From contig JAUIRK010000627.1 in assembly GCA_030549495.1 (NCBI GenBank), positions 434,001-498,000 on the forward strand: DNA of 64,000 bases, given 5' to 3'. Every line of letters starts with the position of its first letter. The stretch's first letter is position 1. Shown here piece by piece: positions 25,033 to 37,800 of the stretch. The position numbers were made by a program, and so were the translations under genes. Source of the DNA: Nectonema munidae (lineage: Eukaryota > Nematomorpha > Nectonematoida > Nectonematidae). Below the pieces are notes generated by a model. The model did not search any database, was not told the DNA's origin, and worked only from the letters and a program-made list of their open reading frames with translations.

Positions 25033-25509
25033 TTGGCATACATTTTGGAATTAATTTATTAATTTTATCGTCATAAGTCATCTAAAAAATAATTTCTTAA
25101 AAGACTTAAAAGATCAAAATGGTGTTATGACTTATGATGAAGGCGTTAACGCTACACTGCTGAAGGAAAATAAAGAATTGAGAACTGGAATTCTGTGCCA
25201 GGCTCGAATTGTTTGTTGTTGTGAGCTGATCTAAAAATCGAACACTCCTATCCTTAAATTTTTTATCTAGGTGTCTACCAGAAATCTAACTTCGCGGCCT
25301 TAGGGCCTTTTTAAATATTTCCCTTTGAAAAAAAAACTTTCTATATTTAAATTATTTTGTCTATTCTACTTAAATTTGTAAACATTTTGTCTTACTGATG
25401 TCACGAACTGTTCTTTTTTCTTTATAATTGTATGAATAAATCTTTCTTTCTTTAACTTCGCGTCGCTATGTTCTAGCATCGAAAATCGTGATTAACGGGT
25501 CGGGCACGG

Positions 25510-25672
25510 GTTCCGGTCAGTGGCGTAGCCAAAAAATGGAAGTTGGGAAATAAAATAAGAACTTTAATTAAGTAGTAAAAATATTTGGTATTTGGGGGGG
25601 GGCAGAAAAGGTATTGGGGGGGGGGGGCACTGTCCCCCTTGCCCCCCCTCTGGCTACGCCCCTGGTTCGGTT
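25510..25672. mobile_element. hAT-type MITE, inverted relative of the 12.39-kb copy
   Basis: The element is 25518-25664 (147 bp). Ends are CAGTGGCGTAGCCA and TGGCTACGCCCCTG. Flanks GTTCCGGT and GTTCGGTT are an imperfect 8-bp duplication. The interior again has long G and C runs around GGCACTGTCCCCC, and an AT-rich insert not seen in the first copy. Confidence 0.82.
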
Positions 25673-25673
25673 C

Positions 25674-25980
25674 GGATACCAGGGTAATGTTGCATTATCC
25701 CTGCACAAGTAGAATATAGAGATTTTTTAATCAGATATAGCTCACTAAAACTAATTAATACTTGATAACTAAGTAACTAATTTTAATAATTAATAATAAT
25801 AAAAAACCTCTTTGCGATCGAAAGAGCATGAAAAAATGAAGGATTCAAGTGCATTTAACTAAAAAAAAAAGGTGGATTCCAGTAGAGCTAACTGAACAGT
25901 CAAGTCATGTCAACTCGTTTTGTCTATATGTTAGTCTTGTGCACGGATAGTGCAACATTACCGGACACCAGTATCATTCC
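25674..25980. repeat. Inverted-repeat pair
   Basis: The left arm at 25674-25722 contains GGTAATGTTGCATTATCC and TGCACAAGTAGAATATAGA. It is inverted at 25928-25978 as GGATAGTGCAACATTACC and related sequence. The arms are about 50 bp with some mismatches around a 200-bp AT-rich centre. Probably a foldback MITE; no boundaries were determined. Confidence 0.6.
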
Positions 25981-27806
25981 ATTTTTAATCCGTTTTCGAT
26001 TACGTTTGTTTTTTGAAATTTGTTCACAAAAGCCTTTCATTTACCACATGTATTTAGAGAATGATAAATAGATAAAAGCACAATGTCAGCTTTAAATTAA
26101 TAGAGTTTACAAATATATGATAAGTTCATAGTGGTGATGAAATGAAAAGAAATTGATTTTGATGAACATAGGATATGCAAAATTTTTGGGACTGAATATC
26201 TTTATTAACGGGTAGAAAGCGGGTTACAAATTTAAATGTTATTCGGATTGTGTTCGGATAAACGAAAAAATTTTTTTTTCAGTTCGGTTCAAAATGAGAG
26301 CAAAAGTATGTTGCAGACCTCTGGTGTCTACCTTTATTTATCAATCAGTTTTTATTCAAATGAATCCTTTCGGACAATTGTGTCGGCAGTAACGCACAAA
26401 ATTAAAAAATTAAATCAAACGATTATAAAACAGACCATTTTTGATTTGACCAAATTTTCTTGAGGCCGATTTGACCTGCTTCCACTCTGACTACCATCAT
26501 CTCTTTTTAAATAAGCAGATTCGTAAATACCATATTTCTTCCAAAAAGGCCTTGCTTTGAATTTAAGACTGCCTGGAAAGATGGCCGATAGGAAAGAGGG
26601 CAGTCCAGTGTTATTGTGAGGTATATGTAACCACCGCTTTCAAATCCGAATAATCTGAATCCTTCATTCCTTTCAAATAATTTTTTTTCTTCAACTTTTT
26701 CTTTTCACCCTTCAATGCAGGAAAGATAAAAAGATGGTTTTTTTTTAAATAAAATCATTTAACATTTGACATGTTTTGTGAAATATTTTATTTTTATTAG
26801 TAATATTTCAGCACCATATGATATTATATTAACGCCCTAAGTTTTCAAGCCAAATTGATTCCTTTTTTACAATCCGAACAATTTCACTATCTGAATAGAT
26901 TTTTAAATATTCTTTTAGGATAACTAAACTATGGTTGAGTGTATCTATAAATAAAACGTATTATTTGGGATCTATCAATTTTTGACTTTTTTAGGATACA
27001 TTATAAACAAAAATATGAAAAGTCGTATTTGATGTGCGCTTAATAATATTTGTGAAAAAATGTAAACATGAAGATGAAATATAAAAAAAATAAAAAGTAT
27101 AAAAAAAAATGAAAATTTTCTGATTAGAACATTCCATCAAATATATTTGTTGAAGAGAGATCTGTCTCGATAAAACGCCTGGTTATTATAAGGTTCTGGA
27201 ATAATAAACGTTGGGTACTTGATTTGAAGAATTACCGTATAGGCATTTTTTGCTTAAAAGAATCAGCATTATATAAACAAAAACTCATTCTTTTAGAAAG
27301 GGATGAGGTAGTGTTTCCGAAAATTTATAGGTAAAACACGTTAAAACTAAGCAAAATTGATATGATTTTGATTATTATTATTATAGTCAATTTCACAAAT
27401 ATAAATTTCGATTTCACAAATAAAAATTTGGATTGCCAAAAGGTGTATTAAAAAATATGGAAAAATTATACATTTAAAATTTTATTCAAGCTGAAAAGTA
27501 TATTCCTCCTTATTTTTGCCGATTATTATTTGGCTGATAATTTTTTCCCACATACAACTAACTATAAACAAAAATTGGTTATTATCGCTAATCCCGCATC
27601 ATCGGTACTTAAAAGGTGCGGGATTCGCTCTTTTGTCGGATTAGACATCTATTAGGTAAACTTACGAACTTACCACGTTATCTTTAATTCAACTTAAAAA
27701 CTTTTTTATAAGCTCTTATTTGGTTATGATATATTAGAAAATATTCGCATTAAACCTTTCACTAATGCTTTTTCAAAATTTGTTTTGGAAACAAAAACAG
27801 TGATGG
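25981..27806. other. AT-rich stretch with no recognised gene
   Basis: Poly-A/T-rich sequence, no recognised domain. The open frame at 26236-26463 shows no family resemblance. Confidence 0.4.
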
Positions 27807-28108
27807 ATTACCGATACTGGCGGATCCAGATGGGGGACACCTGGGCCTAGAGCCCCCGACCCTATGAAGAATGGCGTCAGAAATTCCCCTTACTGATTTC
27901 GCTCTTTCCTAAAGCATCAAGACTTGTATGGTAGTGGATCACGTTAATAAATGATTTATTTTATCATTATAAAAGTTATAATGATCTTAACATATGATAT
28001 ACCATAATGAAAAAGTTTCCAAGACGATGAAAATCAAAACTAGTATTTTTTAAAGTTGCCCCCCCCCACTTTCTATTGTCAATTTCTGGATCTGTCACTG
28101 ATTACCGA
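27807..28108. mobile_element. hAT-type MITE with perfect 8-bp target duplication
   Basis: The element is 27815-28100 (286 bp), flanked by ATTACCGA on both sides. Ends are TACTGGCGGATCCAG and CTGGATCTGTCACTG. The interior includes CACCTGGGCCTAGAGCCCCC and a run of nine or more Cs near 28058. A related copy, missing its right end, is at 42520-42684. Confidence 0.88.
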
Positions 28109-29570
28109 TCTAACATCATTACTAGATGCCAATTAGCGATAAAATCAACCTGTAAAAAAATTTGATGCGTTCTTCTTGCGTACATATTCACCTGATTTGA
28201 ATTTCATTTAAAAACTATAATTTTTCCATATTTATTTTGCAATGAAATTTTTTGCAATCAAAATTCTTATTTATGCAATGGACTACATATGGGAGGATTC
28301 AGTACACTTGCCATCTTGTCCCTGCAATCCACGCTTCTCTTTTTCCATGACATCGAGTGTTCGTATCAAAAAGTGGCAGAACACTTTAACCACATCTCAA
28401 CCAAGGCTTCATTGGAAAGTGTAAAATTTGTTTTAAAAAAAACGATTAATATTTGTTTTCATAAGTGTAAAGATGCTTAAATTTAATTTTATGTAGATTT
28501 TTTGAAAAATATTTATTTACAGGATGTTCGCCATCTATGTGACTGGAGTAATCGCCAACGGTTTGTTAGTTTTCATCCTGCATAGACAAAAAAAGAAGAA
28601 TTTTCCAAAAAAAAATTGGTTTTTTCAAGTTTGCTCCTTTTTATAATAAATAATGATATATCCAATCCAAAACGTTGACCTTTGGTAGAACAAATCAGTG
28701 GCGATTTACTCTTGCGTCCTTTATACCCATCCAAAATTTGATAACTCTTTGGAATTAATCTCAAAGCAGCGCTTGTACACGAGCAATCATAATTACCAAA
28801 TGATTTTCTATTTAAGCCTTTTTAGGGATATTGACGAAAAGTGTGTAACCTTATCGTTTGCTTTATGGGTCATTTTTAAATGTACTGAAACGAAAAAGTA
28901 TGCATTTTCATCTGGGTTGCATAGTTGGAGGCAAATTATCCTATCCCATTCCAAGTAGTACTTATAAAAATAGGACTTCTACTTCAAATGCTTAAAAATT
29001 TAGAATATTACTCTTTATTCCGGCCTCTACTTAATTCGACTGATAAAGCACTTCGATTCAATCTCCCTAACCCTGAACCTCACACTTTGAAATATTTTAT
29101 ACGTGTTGAAGAAAAGAAACTTATCAGTGTTTCAAAAATGCGTTGTGAATGTATTTTTTGCGAATCTTGGAATTTTAATGGAAAATTTGTTGGCAATCTC
29201 ATCCACACGCTTTTTAATCTTCGCAATGCTTTATGACTTTCAAAATTCTTTGATTCCAGTATAAACATCAATTTTGATTAAACCTTCAAATTCAATCCTT
29301 CATAGTCTAAACTCTAAATATTTGGGAGTATATAAAGAAAACAAGTTTCGCTATGCAATTTAATTCCATTAGAAGATGTATGAATGAATGCTTATTATTA
29401 TTTTTAGCACTCTCCCATACTCCTTCCCGATTCGTTCAATCTAATTAATTTCGCATTAGAACAAGAAGGCCTATCCTTACTTGCTCTTAAAATTCAAGGT
29501 ATTGTGCTGTCCAATCCATTTTATAGAAAGAATTATAACCCCACACCCGAACTTAGCAACTAAAAAATAA
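28109..29570. other. Stretch with one possible hydrophobic exon
   Basis: Short frames at 28242-28480 and 28698-29236 have no recognisable domain. After an acceptor-like TTATTTACAG, 28523 onward reads MFAIYVTGVIANGLLVFILH, which could be one transmembrane helix of the GPCR TM1 type (G-x-x-x-N). No neighbouring TM exon was found, so it is not called as a gene. Confidence 0.2.
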
Positions 29571-29577
29571 CTAAAAT

Positions 29578-29735
29578 CCTTACTAACGAGTGCACAGTGA
29601 GATGTTTTCATTGAGAAGGCACACTTGTGCCGCTTGTATCCAACTTTTAAAAAAAGGCGGCTTGATACGGGATCGAACACAATACTTTGAGTTACGAAAC
29701 ACCGTACCTAACCAACCTTACTCCAACCCCCTTAC
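29578..29735 (-). mobile_element. tRNA-derived SINE copy
   Basis: Read on the minus strand: GTAAGGTTGGTTAGGTACGG (A-box region), then GTAACTCAAAGTATTG, the B box TGTTCGATCCC, then TATCAAGCCGCC. It finishes with GGCACAAGTGTGCCTTCTCA, then ATGAAAACAT. This order matches the better copy at 45.46 kb. Confidence 0.75.
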
Positions 29736-29739
29736 TTAT

Positions 29740-31572
29740 TAACTAACTATTAGACTAGCTAACTAATGAAATAACTGCCAAAAATAAATATCATTTTTAT
29801 CATTAATATTGCATAAATCTTTTTTTGTATATATAAAATAGATATACTTTTTTAGCGCAAAACATTCACTCACCTCACATATATATATATAATTTTTACT
29901 TCTAAATTATCTTTTTTTTAGATCTAATTTATCTCTTTTCAATTCTAATTTGTCTTTTTTGAGTTCTTAAACACAAGTTTGAAATGTTAAGAACGAATTT
30001 ATTTCATATGTTTCCACCTAGCACGATGTCTTAAGAAAAATTTGAGTGGAAGAGCGAAGCATAGACTACTCTGAATATAAACGAAGTTTGGTTTAGGTGC
30101 CTGACTCTCTCTTTCCTGAAAGAACCCCAACTTTTTCACAATAAGTGATTTTAGCGAAAATATCCAAGATTTCGTGCGTCGCTCACCTGCAACTGGTGGT
30201 CTTCATTACTCCCTGCATCCATTTTCTTGGCAATCTTTTATTCGTAGTGAGGGTGTTGTAGCATAACGAGAGAAATATGTACAAAGAATTATTTTTACCA
30301 TACATTTATTATTGTTATTGCTATTTCTCTCTACTCGGCCTTGACATTAATTCGCCCGCATATTGATTAAATATCACTTTCATTCAAGCATCTTACTTAT
30401 TCCATTTCTCCTTTTTGCAGCACGCGTGCCATATTTTCTCTACAAGCGCTCTCAAGTATTCTTCTATCTTTCCACTATACTTCATTGTCAATTATACACA
30501 CACACACGCACACACACATCATTTATTCCATAATTTTTACCTTCAACTTCGTATGATAACTTTATTTTCATTTTTTCTTATACTTCCACACACACTCATA
30601 TATAATTTTATATATATACATATCAGACATTTGCTGTGGGGCCCAGCCTCATAGAGGTACCCCTAAATGACGTGTCAAACCATATGTTAAGAACATTTTA
30701 TCAGTGTTTTCCTCTGAAAATTTGTAATGAGTAGAGAGAGTTAGACGGATTAGCAGTTCATCGTTAAGAGTCACAAATACCAGAGACACCCCCCCCCCGC
30801 CTTCTCCTCTTCCATGAATCTACTGATAAATTTAGCCAAGCTTAAATTGTCACACAAATGGCCTTTCATTGAAAGTTACTATAAAAAGAATGTTTTTCAA
30901 GAAAAAAGTTATTTACTGAGAAGTAGATGATGAAGAAGTGGAATGACAAGATGAGAAGGATCAAAATGAACTGAGTGCGCGTGATTAAATAAAAAAAAAG
31001 GTTAGTCGTGTTTTTCAAACAATAATTACTCTTCCCAGAATTAATCAAGTATTTTATGAAGTTTCAAGCATATTGATTTGTTTTTTTAAACAACTTTTTA
31101 AAACTTTTTATTTCATAAATTGTGGTGAAACATACTAAACACTAAAATAATCAAAAAGAAAATGTTGGAATTTTAATAAAATTTTCATGTTCTACCATTA
31201 AAAACAAAGTTACACGAGAAATTATGAATATATTTTGATATAATTAACATTTTTAAGCTTAAGTTAAGTATAAGAAGTTAGTATAAGAAGAAGAAGAAGA
31301 AAGAAATTTATTTCAAATAACTTCGAATTACTTTAAAAAAAAAGCAATGCACAAGCATGTTGTTCCATACACACACAAATTAATTATTTTATTACAGCAT
31401 TGATGAAATTCAAAAGGCCAAAAAGCCGCTTTTATGAATAAGCATCAAAAAATATAAAAATATTGAAAAAATGAGAAATTACAACAAAAAAAAACGTCAA
31501 AAAAAGGAAAGACAATTTCATTTTTAATGTTGCATCTTACATTCATAAGTATAATAATATGATTTTTGGTTA
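29740..31572. other. Stretch with no recognised gene
   Basis: Contains a (CA)n run at about 30496-30518 and small (TA)n runs. Nothing else was identified. Confidence 0.4.
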
Positions 31573-31776
31573 TGTTTTACTTTACGGTTCCGTTAATCAA
31601 AAATTTTATTATTTTGTATAGTTTGGTTGACATCACAACAATAAATAATTGTTTGAAAAATTTTTTGATTGACGTCACAACAATAAATAATTGTTTGAAA
31701 ATTTTTTTGATTGACGTCACAACAATAAATAATTGTTTGAAAAATTTTTTGATTGACGGAACCGTAAAGTAAAACA
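31573..31776. mobile_element. MITE with internal 42-bp tandem repeats
   Basis: The terminal inverted repeat is about 30 bp: TGTTTTACTTTACGGTTCCG at left, CGGAACCGTAAAGTAAAACA at right, each continuing toward the inside as the AATCAAAAA motif. Inside are three head-to-tail 42-bp units at 31629-31670, 31671-31712 and 31713-31754, each opening GAC(A/G)TCACAACAATAAA and ending TTTTTTGATT. The last unit runs straight into the right terminal repeat, which begins with the same GATTGACG. Flanking duplication is TA or nothing clear. Both strands stay open by chance because of the repeats. Confidence 0.85.
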
Positions 31777-34039
31777 TTACTTGAATTTTTTGATCTCCAC
31801 AATATTAGTTTTTTTCCAAAAAAAACAAAATGCTGATCGTCTGCATTTATTAATGCTTTTTAATACAAATCTTTTGCTTTATACTAGATATCGTCTGATT
31901 ATTCTGGTCGTTAACGGGTTAAGTTAAAGCTGCTTGTTATAGACAGGTAGTCGTTAGAGCAGTTTTGACTGTTCTGTAGATTGCATGCCTTCAAATGAAA
32001 TAGAGAAGATACTTACGTCATATTCCACTTACAAGTCTAAAAATCAGTTTCAGCTTCATTTATACGAAAACCGCCTTTGTGAATCAGTGATGGCCTCCTT
32101 CGTTTCGGCTCCGAAAGAAATTTCAAATTTTAAAACGACTCTTTTTTTCATACCATAAAAGCATAACGGAATAAAAAAATACGATATTTAAAAAACGTAT
32201 CGAAATTCTGAAGAAGAAAAAAAAGCTAAACGTAATCAGACATGATTAAAAATATTTGGTTAATGTTTTTTGCGTTGCGAATAATCGCCTTCAATATTCT
32301 TTGGTGCATATTATGTCGTTTGATAAGCAAAATCCCAAAACATCAAATTCGATGTATAATGACTGTTAAATAACAAATTCATGTAAAATTAGCTAAATTT
32401 ATCACTTAAAACGTATTTCAGATCAGAAAAATTGATAATAATTTGGAAATGCAGAAACAGTTTGAATAATTGCTTTCCCCTTGTATATAAGTGAATAAAT
32501 TAATTTGCTAATCAATCTTTTGTATAATTAGATTTTATATCACTCATATATAATATATGGATTATATTACGTGTGCTTGTGGTGAACAAATAAAGCACCA
32601 AACCTCATTGACTTGAACTTGAACTTGATACTCACAAGTTGGATAAAATAAAACGTAACAAAGATTGGAATCGCATCCAACTTCGGTATTTTTGTAACTT
32701 TTCTTCTCGATCGACTCGCGGTAGTTCACTTTCCATCTTCGTATTCTATCGCGTTTTAGCGCACGCACCCATCGTAAAGCAAACAAGTTGAAAAAATAAT
32801 TTTTGAAATTTGAATTTATCTAACCTAGGAGAACCCGTACTGAAACAAATGAGCTTGTGAAGTATTTTTCTGTTTTTAATCAAAATCTTGTGTCGCCTAT
32901 TTAATTAAAAATACAAAGTAAATTCTCTAACTCGTTTGATTCGGTGCGCGTTCGTTTGTACTCGTCAAAATGTGAAATATCCATTTTCGTATAATGCCCT
33001 GCACAGGCCGCTCAGCCGTACAGGCTGTGCATGCTGATTGGTTGCGGGTTTTGGATAAACTGTGGGTTGTTCGCTTTGACTATTATGCAAGTTAGACAGA
33101 GTGCAAACACTATTTATAAACAACTCGATCTTCTGTATCATGATGCCTCACGTTGCTTAGCGTTTTTTTTGTTATTTAAATGTTTACAATTCCAAAAATT
33201 TAGCAAGAGATCCATATGAGGCCTGATGATTTCTAAACAAGCTTACTGAATTCTTACCCCCCTCCCTCCCTATGGGCGTCCGATGGAACCTTACCAAGGG
33301 GGGGGGGTGCAAAGAAATAAAAAATGACTTGGTATATCTGTTATAAAAAGACTAAAAACAAGAAATTAAATTGGAGATTAATGGTGGTGAAAAAGCCCTT
33401 CGCTGCACCAATAATCTTGAATTTTTCCATTGTTACGTCGTTTTCAAGAGATTTGTTTGGCGTGTGAGTATACTTTCCATATTTCTTTTCTTGTTTTACG
33501 GCTGAGTTTCAGACGCGCACATCCTTTTTACGGAAATTGCGAATTTGCACTTTCAGAACAAGAATGATGTGTGTGGTAGAATGGTAAATGAAGTAAAAAT
33601 AGAAAAGTTATAGGAGGTTTCATTTTTGTGATGGATGCGTGTGTAAGAGAGAAGAGAGGGGAAATGGAGAAAAGATCAAAGAGTGTGAATGCAGTAATAT
33701 TTTTGAATTATCCCAATGTGGTGGTTATGCGATATTTTATTTCACTCTGATTTTAATTCCTAGAACACTCTTTATTCCTCTTTCTCTCTTACACACAATT
33801 TTTTCTAAATGCTAAAGCGGAAGTGAAAAGATATTGATTGGATTTCACTGATTTTTATTAAAAATCAATTTTTATTCGACAAATTTCAAATGGGAACTTT
33901 AATATCTCTACAATTTTCATCTATTTTGACATCTGGATTATATAAAAGACGTGATAAATGGAAATACACTGATTTGAGATTTGCACACTGTAAAGAGTAT
34001 GCTTTCTAACTTTAACTTATTGTGGGAGAAAATGAATGT
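31777..34039. other. Stretch with no recognised gene
   Basis: A fragment at about 31911-31985 (GTTATAGACAGGTAGTCGTT, ending TTTTGACTGTTCTGTAGA) resembles the pogo-like MITE family. G and C runs are at 33256-33307. The minus-strand frame at 32562-32786 shows no domain. Confidence 0.4.
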
Positions 34040-34546
34040 ATGACGATTTGACCAATGGACGTTTTGGGCCGAACATTTGGCTCTGCGTCATTTTGGCAAA
34101 CAGATTTTCCAGGGTTAGAAACCAGCCGTAAAATATTTTGGCCTTATGACCTTTTGGCTAATTATTTGACCCTTTGGCCACTTATGGTTTAGGATTAGTG
34201 TTTAACTTGTTGCTTGGTTTTTGTTCATTTATAATTATATTACATTATAATAAATCTATATTATCATTATAACAACAATTTGGTTGAGTATGTTGTTTGA
34301 CACTAATTAACTAAGTATATCAATAATAATCAAAACTTACTTGGTATGCAATACACCTCACTAACTAGTGTACCTAATATATCAGATGACCAAAAACCAG
34401 GCAACAAGTAACCTTATTCTAAAAACATATTTGGCCTAAAGGTCTACGAGAAACAATTTAAACGCTATCTGGCAAAAAGGTACTATAACCTTGACAATCT
34501 GCTAAAACCTCCGTAACAAAACGTCCTTTAACCGAAATGTCGGACC
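34040..34546. mobile_element. Possible MITE with ~38-bp imperfect inverted ends
   Basis: The left end (GACGATTTGACCAATGGACG, then TTTTG) pairs with the inverted right end (GACATTTCGGTTAAAGGACG, then TTTTG). Subterminal regions repeat TTTTGGCC-type motifs on both sides. Target duplication was not identified. Confidence 0.45.
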
Positions 34547-34800
34547 ACGAGAGAAAACAGGTACTTCAATCCTGTGGAGACACAAGTGCAAATAGCGGAT
34601 ATTGTAAAAAGTGAGAGGATGTAGTAGACCCTACATTATTATTTTCGGGGGTGAAAATTTTTTCAGGAGCGCACTTGGGTGTAATGCATATGAATATATT
34701 AATGAACTTTTTTGCAACGAGCTAGTTTGGAGGGATGGAATCAGAACAAATAAGATATGACGTGTGTCGTGTGTGACGACGATGTTTCATATATCAACAA

Positions 34801-34840
34801 GTGTGCGTGCGTGCGTGTGCGTGTGCGTGTGTGTGTGCGT
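34801..34840. repeat. (GT)n/(GCGT)n microsatellite
   Basis: A 40-base run of alternating GT and GC dinucleotides. Confidence 0.9.
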
Positions 34841-37800
34841 AATATCATATTATTCCTACTACATTCAACGGCTCTTATCACTTAACAAAAGTATTGATTT
34901 TTTTGCTATTGTTCCTTTTCACTTCGTAGTACTAATTAATCAAAGGCATGGTGAAGCCATCCGCATACTACTCCACCTAATGATAAATTATTTCCTCCCT
35001 ATATTTGGAAAATATCGTCTCCCTGCTCGTCACTTCTCTCAATCCACATATATCACGCACGCTCCAAATTTTTAATCCTACTTGTCACTTCAGTAGGTAA
35101 TTTCAATCCATTTTTCATATGTTTTTTCAATTAAATTTAGTTTAATTTGTGAAAGAAGAGTTATATTTCCATTCAATAAGATTATATATTAGATAAGCTT
35201 TCATTCACACTGCCTCCTCATATATACAAAGCTCTGAAAAGTTCACTCTAGAAAGAATATCATAAAATCGACAGTGAGTAAATTTTCTTTAGATCTTGCT
35301 CCTGTCCTCAAGCAGGGCCGGCGCTAGGAGTTGCAGGGCCCAATTAGAAAAAAAAACTCTACATAGTAAAATTTGTCGGTGCTTATATTTCAAAAATAGA
35401 CATTTAATGCTTGGTATAAAAAAAATTTAAAGGCAATACGCATACTTTTATTGTTTTACTTTTAACATTAATTAAGAGGCAAATAAATTAGGCAAGTACA
35501 TATACTCCTTTAGAAAAAGACTTCTATCTTTTTTATTAGCATAATCGTTCAAAGTCAATATAGCTTTAGCTATCTCACTTTCTATAGATAGCATTGCCAA
35601 CTAACTGTTAAGTCTTTCTTGTGAAACCGTAGACCTCCGGTATGTTTTAATTAGTTCAAGGCACAATGTGATGATAACATCGGTCAAATCCGAGTCACGA
35701 TAAAAAAACCTTACTCTTTCAGCCGCAGTGAGACACCATTTCCCCATAAAATTGGAATATCCTGCTAATTATATAAAATGTTTCAGGACCAATGAGATAT
35801 CAGTGTCTCTTAAAACAAAAAGTCTCTGCTCTGTGTTATATAAAGAGAGATGTATCGGATGTGAAAGTCTTTGTATCCGTGGATTCGGATTCGGGATTTG
35901 ACATATACTTTGAAATGCGTTTTCTTCATATGAAGATTTTAGGGGTGAGCTTTCTTCATATGATACAGGTTGCTTGTTCTTCGCGTGGTTCAATTTTCTT
36001 TTCGCAACAGAATAAATAATTTTGTTTTTTTGCTGAAAATAAGTTTTTGACATTCATCAAAACGCAATTATATTAAATAACTAATTGTTCTTGAACAAAA
36101 TGTAATAATATGCATAAGCAGTGATCGTTAGCTATAAGCAATATACACTATGAACGCGCGTCTTGTCCCAAGAAATTGGTTTAATTAAGAAAAAGAAACA
36201 ATATTGCCTACATCAAGAGAAGACATAGTGATGATTTTAGCGTATTTGAGTAGACATTTAGAAATTTAAATAAAAAAAAGAAGTTTGATTCATGAATAGC
36301 AAGAAAATAAGATGTTCAGAATTAAGAACAAAGGGAAACGTGAGAATAATAGTGGGTGCAAAGTGGAGATGTACACGTGATCTTAAAAATGCTAATTTCT
36401 CAGAAGAGCACAGTTGAATTTAAAGACAAATCTTAGACAACTCCAAAATTTAATGTAGAATATACTTGAAATAATGCTACATCTTTTTAGTTTCTTATCA
36501 AAATAGAGTGTACTACTCGGAAGATACGAATACTATCGTGCATAAACTAATCTCTATTACTACTTTATAAAGCTTTTTGATAGTATTATTAGAACAAATA
36601 AAAGAGCAGAATATTTTGCGTAAACCCAGGTCATATGGGCCCTTCTACCCTCTCCATGTCTGCGCATTTTATAAAAAAAAGTCTTTATTTGTTTGTCACA
36701 GACTTCCACTCACAACCTCGTTCACGTGATACACACCGTGCCTCAAAAAATTCCCCATTTGACTTTTAGTATTAGGAAATGCATCAATTACTTTCTGATT
36801 TTTCTACCATGAAAACAGCATATTGTCTACAAAAAGTTATGAGTTTATTGAGATGTCCATACTACAAATTCATTCACTTAACATACATTTCATTTTAGAA
36901 AGAATAATTGAAAGGTTGATCATTTAAATTGATTTAACCTAAATTTTATAATTAATGTTATTGTATCATTCATAGCATTCTATGAAACTGGTGTATCATT
37001 ACAAGACCTCGTTCGATTGGCTCATTATTCGCCCTATCATAGAAGAGCGGGTTTTCTTGACAACTTTGTTCAAGCTAATCTTAAATCGACGTGTTGTCAA
37101 TCATATTTTGACATTATCCAGTTTTATACCTTTGATCAATGATGCAATTTGTAAAAATGAGGTGAACAAGTGTAGAATTTATTTTTTAAATAAAATAGCA
37201 AATCTCTTATGTTATACATTTAATCCTTGCTACAGAACTTATAATAAGTGAAGATGTCCTCGCATCAATCGCACCATTTTGGAGGATACTATCTCAAATT
37301 CATTCCATAGATATAAAAAAAGCCTATTTATAATATTGATATAATTATGCACATACTTTTCAAAAGTTATATTCATTTGTTATTATAGTTATTGAAATAT
37401 ATATTATATATATATATCACGAACATTCGAGAATTATTACATTATTTAGCGTTTTGAAAAAATTCGTTCTCCAAAACGAATCCTCTGACTTCCTTTTTGA
37501 ATCAAATTTCGTCTAACTTAAAGCAGAGAATTTTTATTTGTTGGCTTCCTTTGCCATATGTTGTGGTGGAGGATGAGAGTTGCTAAGTAAATTAATTTTT
37601 TTATTAATTATAATATTACGAATGAAAATATTTAAGTTTTCACTTTTTTCATTACTAATACTAAAAAACACAACTCTGACTTTATATGCTGCACATTTAT
37701 TGACCTATAGCAGTTTTTTTTAACTAAAACGTTGTTTGCTCTTCCCCCATTCTAACTAAAATTGAATGCTATTGTTTATTAAATTATTTTTAACACTAAA

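Noticed and set aside
31566-31802. Overlapping 66-69-codon frames with repeated peptide units on both strands
   Set aside because: They arise because the 42-bp repeat unit is a multiple of three. They have no start context or family and sit inside a MITE.
36982-37251. 89-codon open frame
   Set aside because: Unremarkable composition, no domain recognised, no splice or promoter context; compatible with chance.
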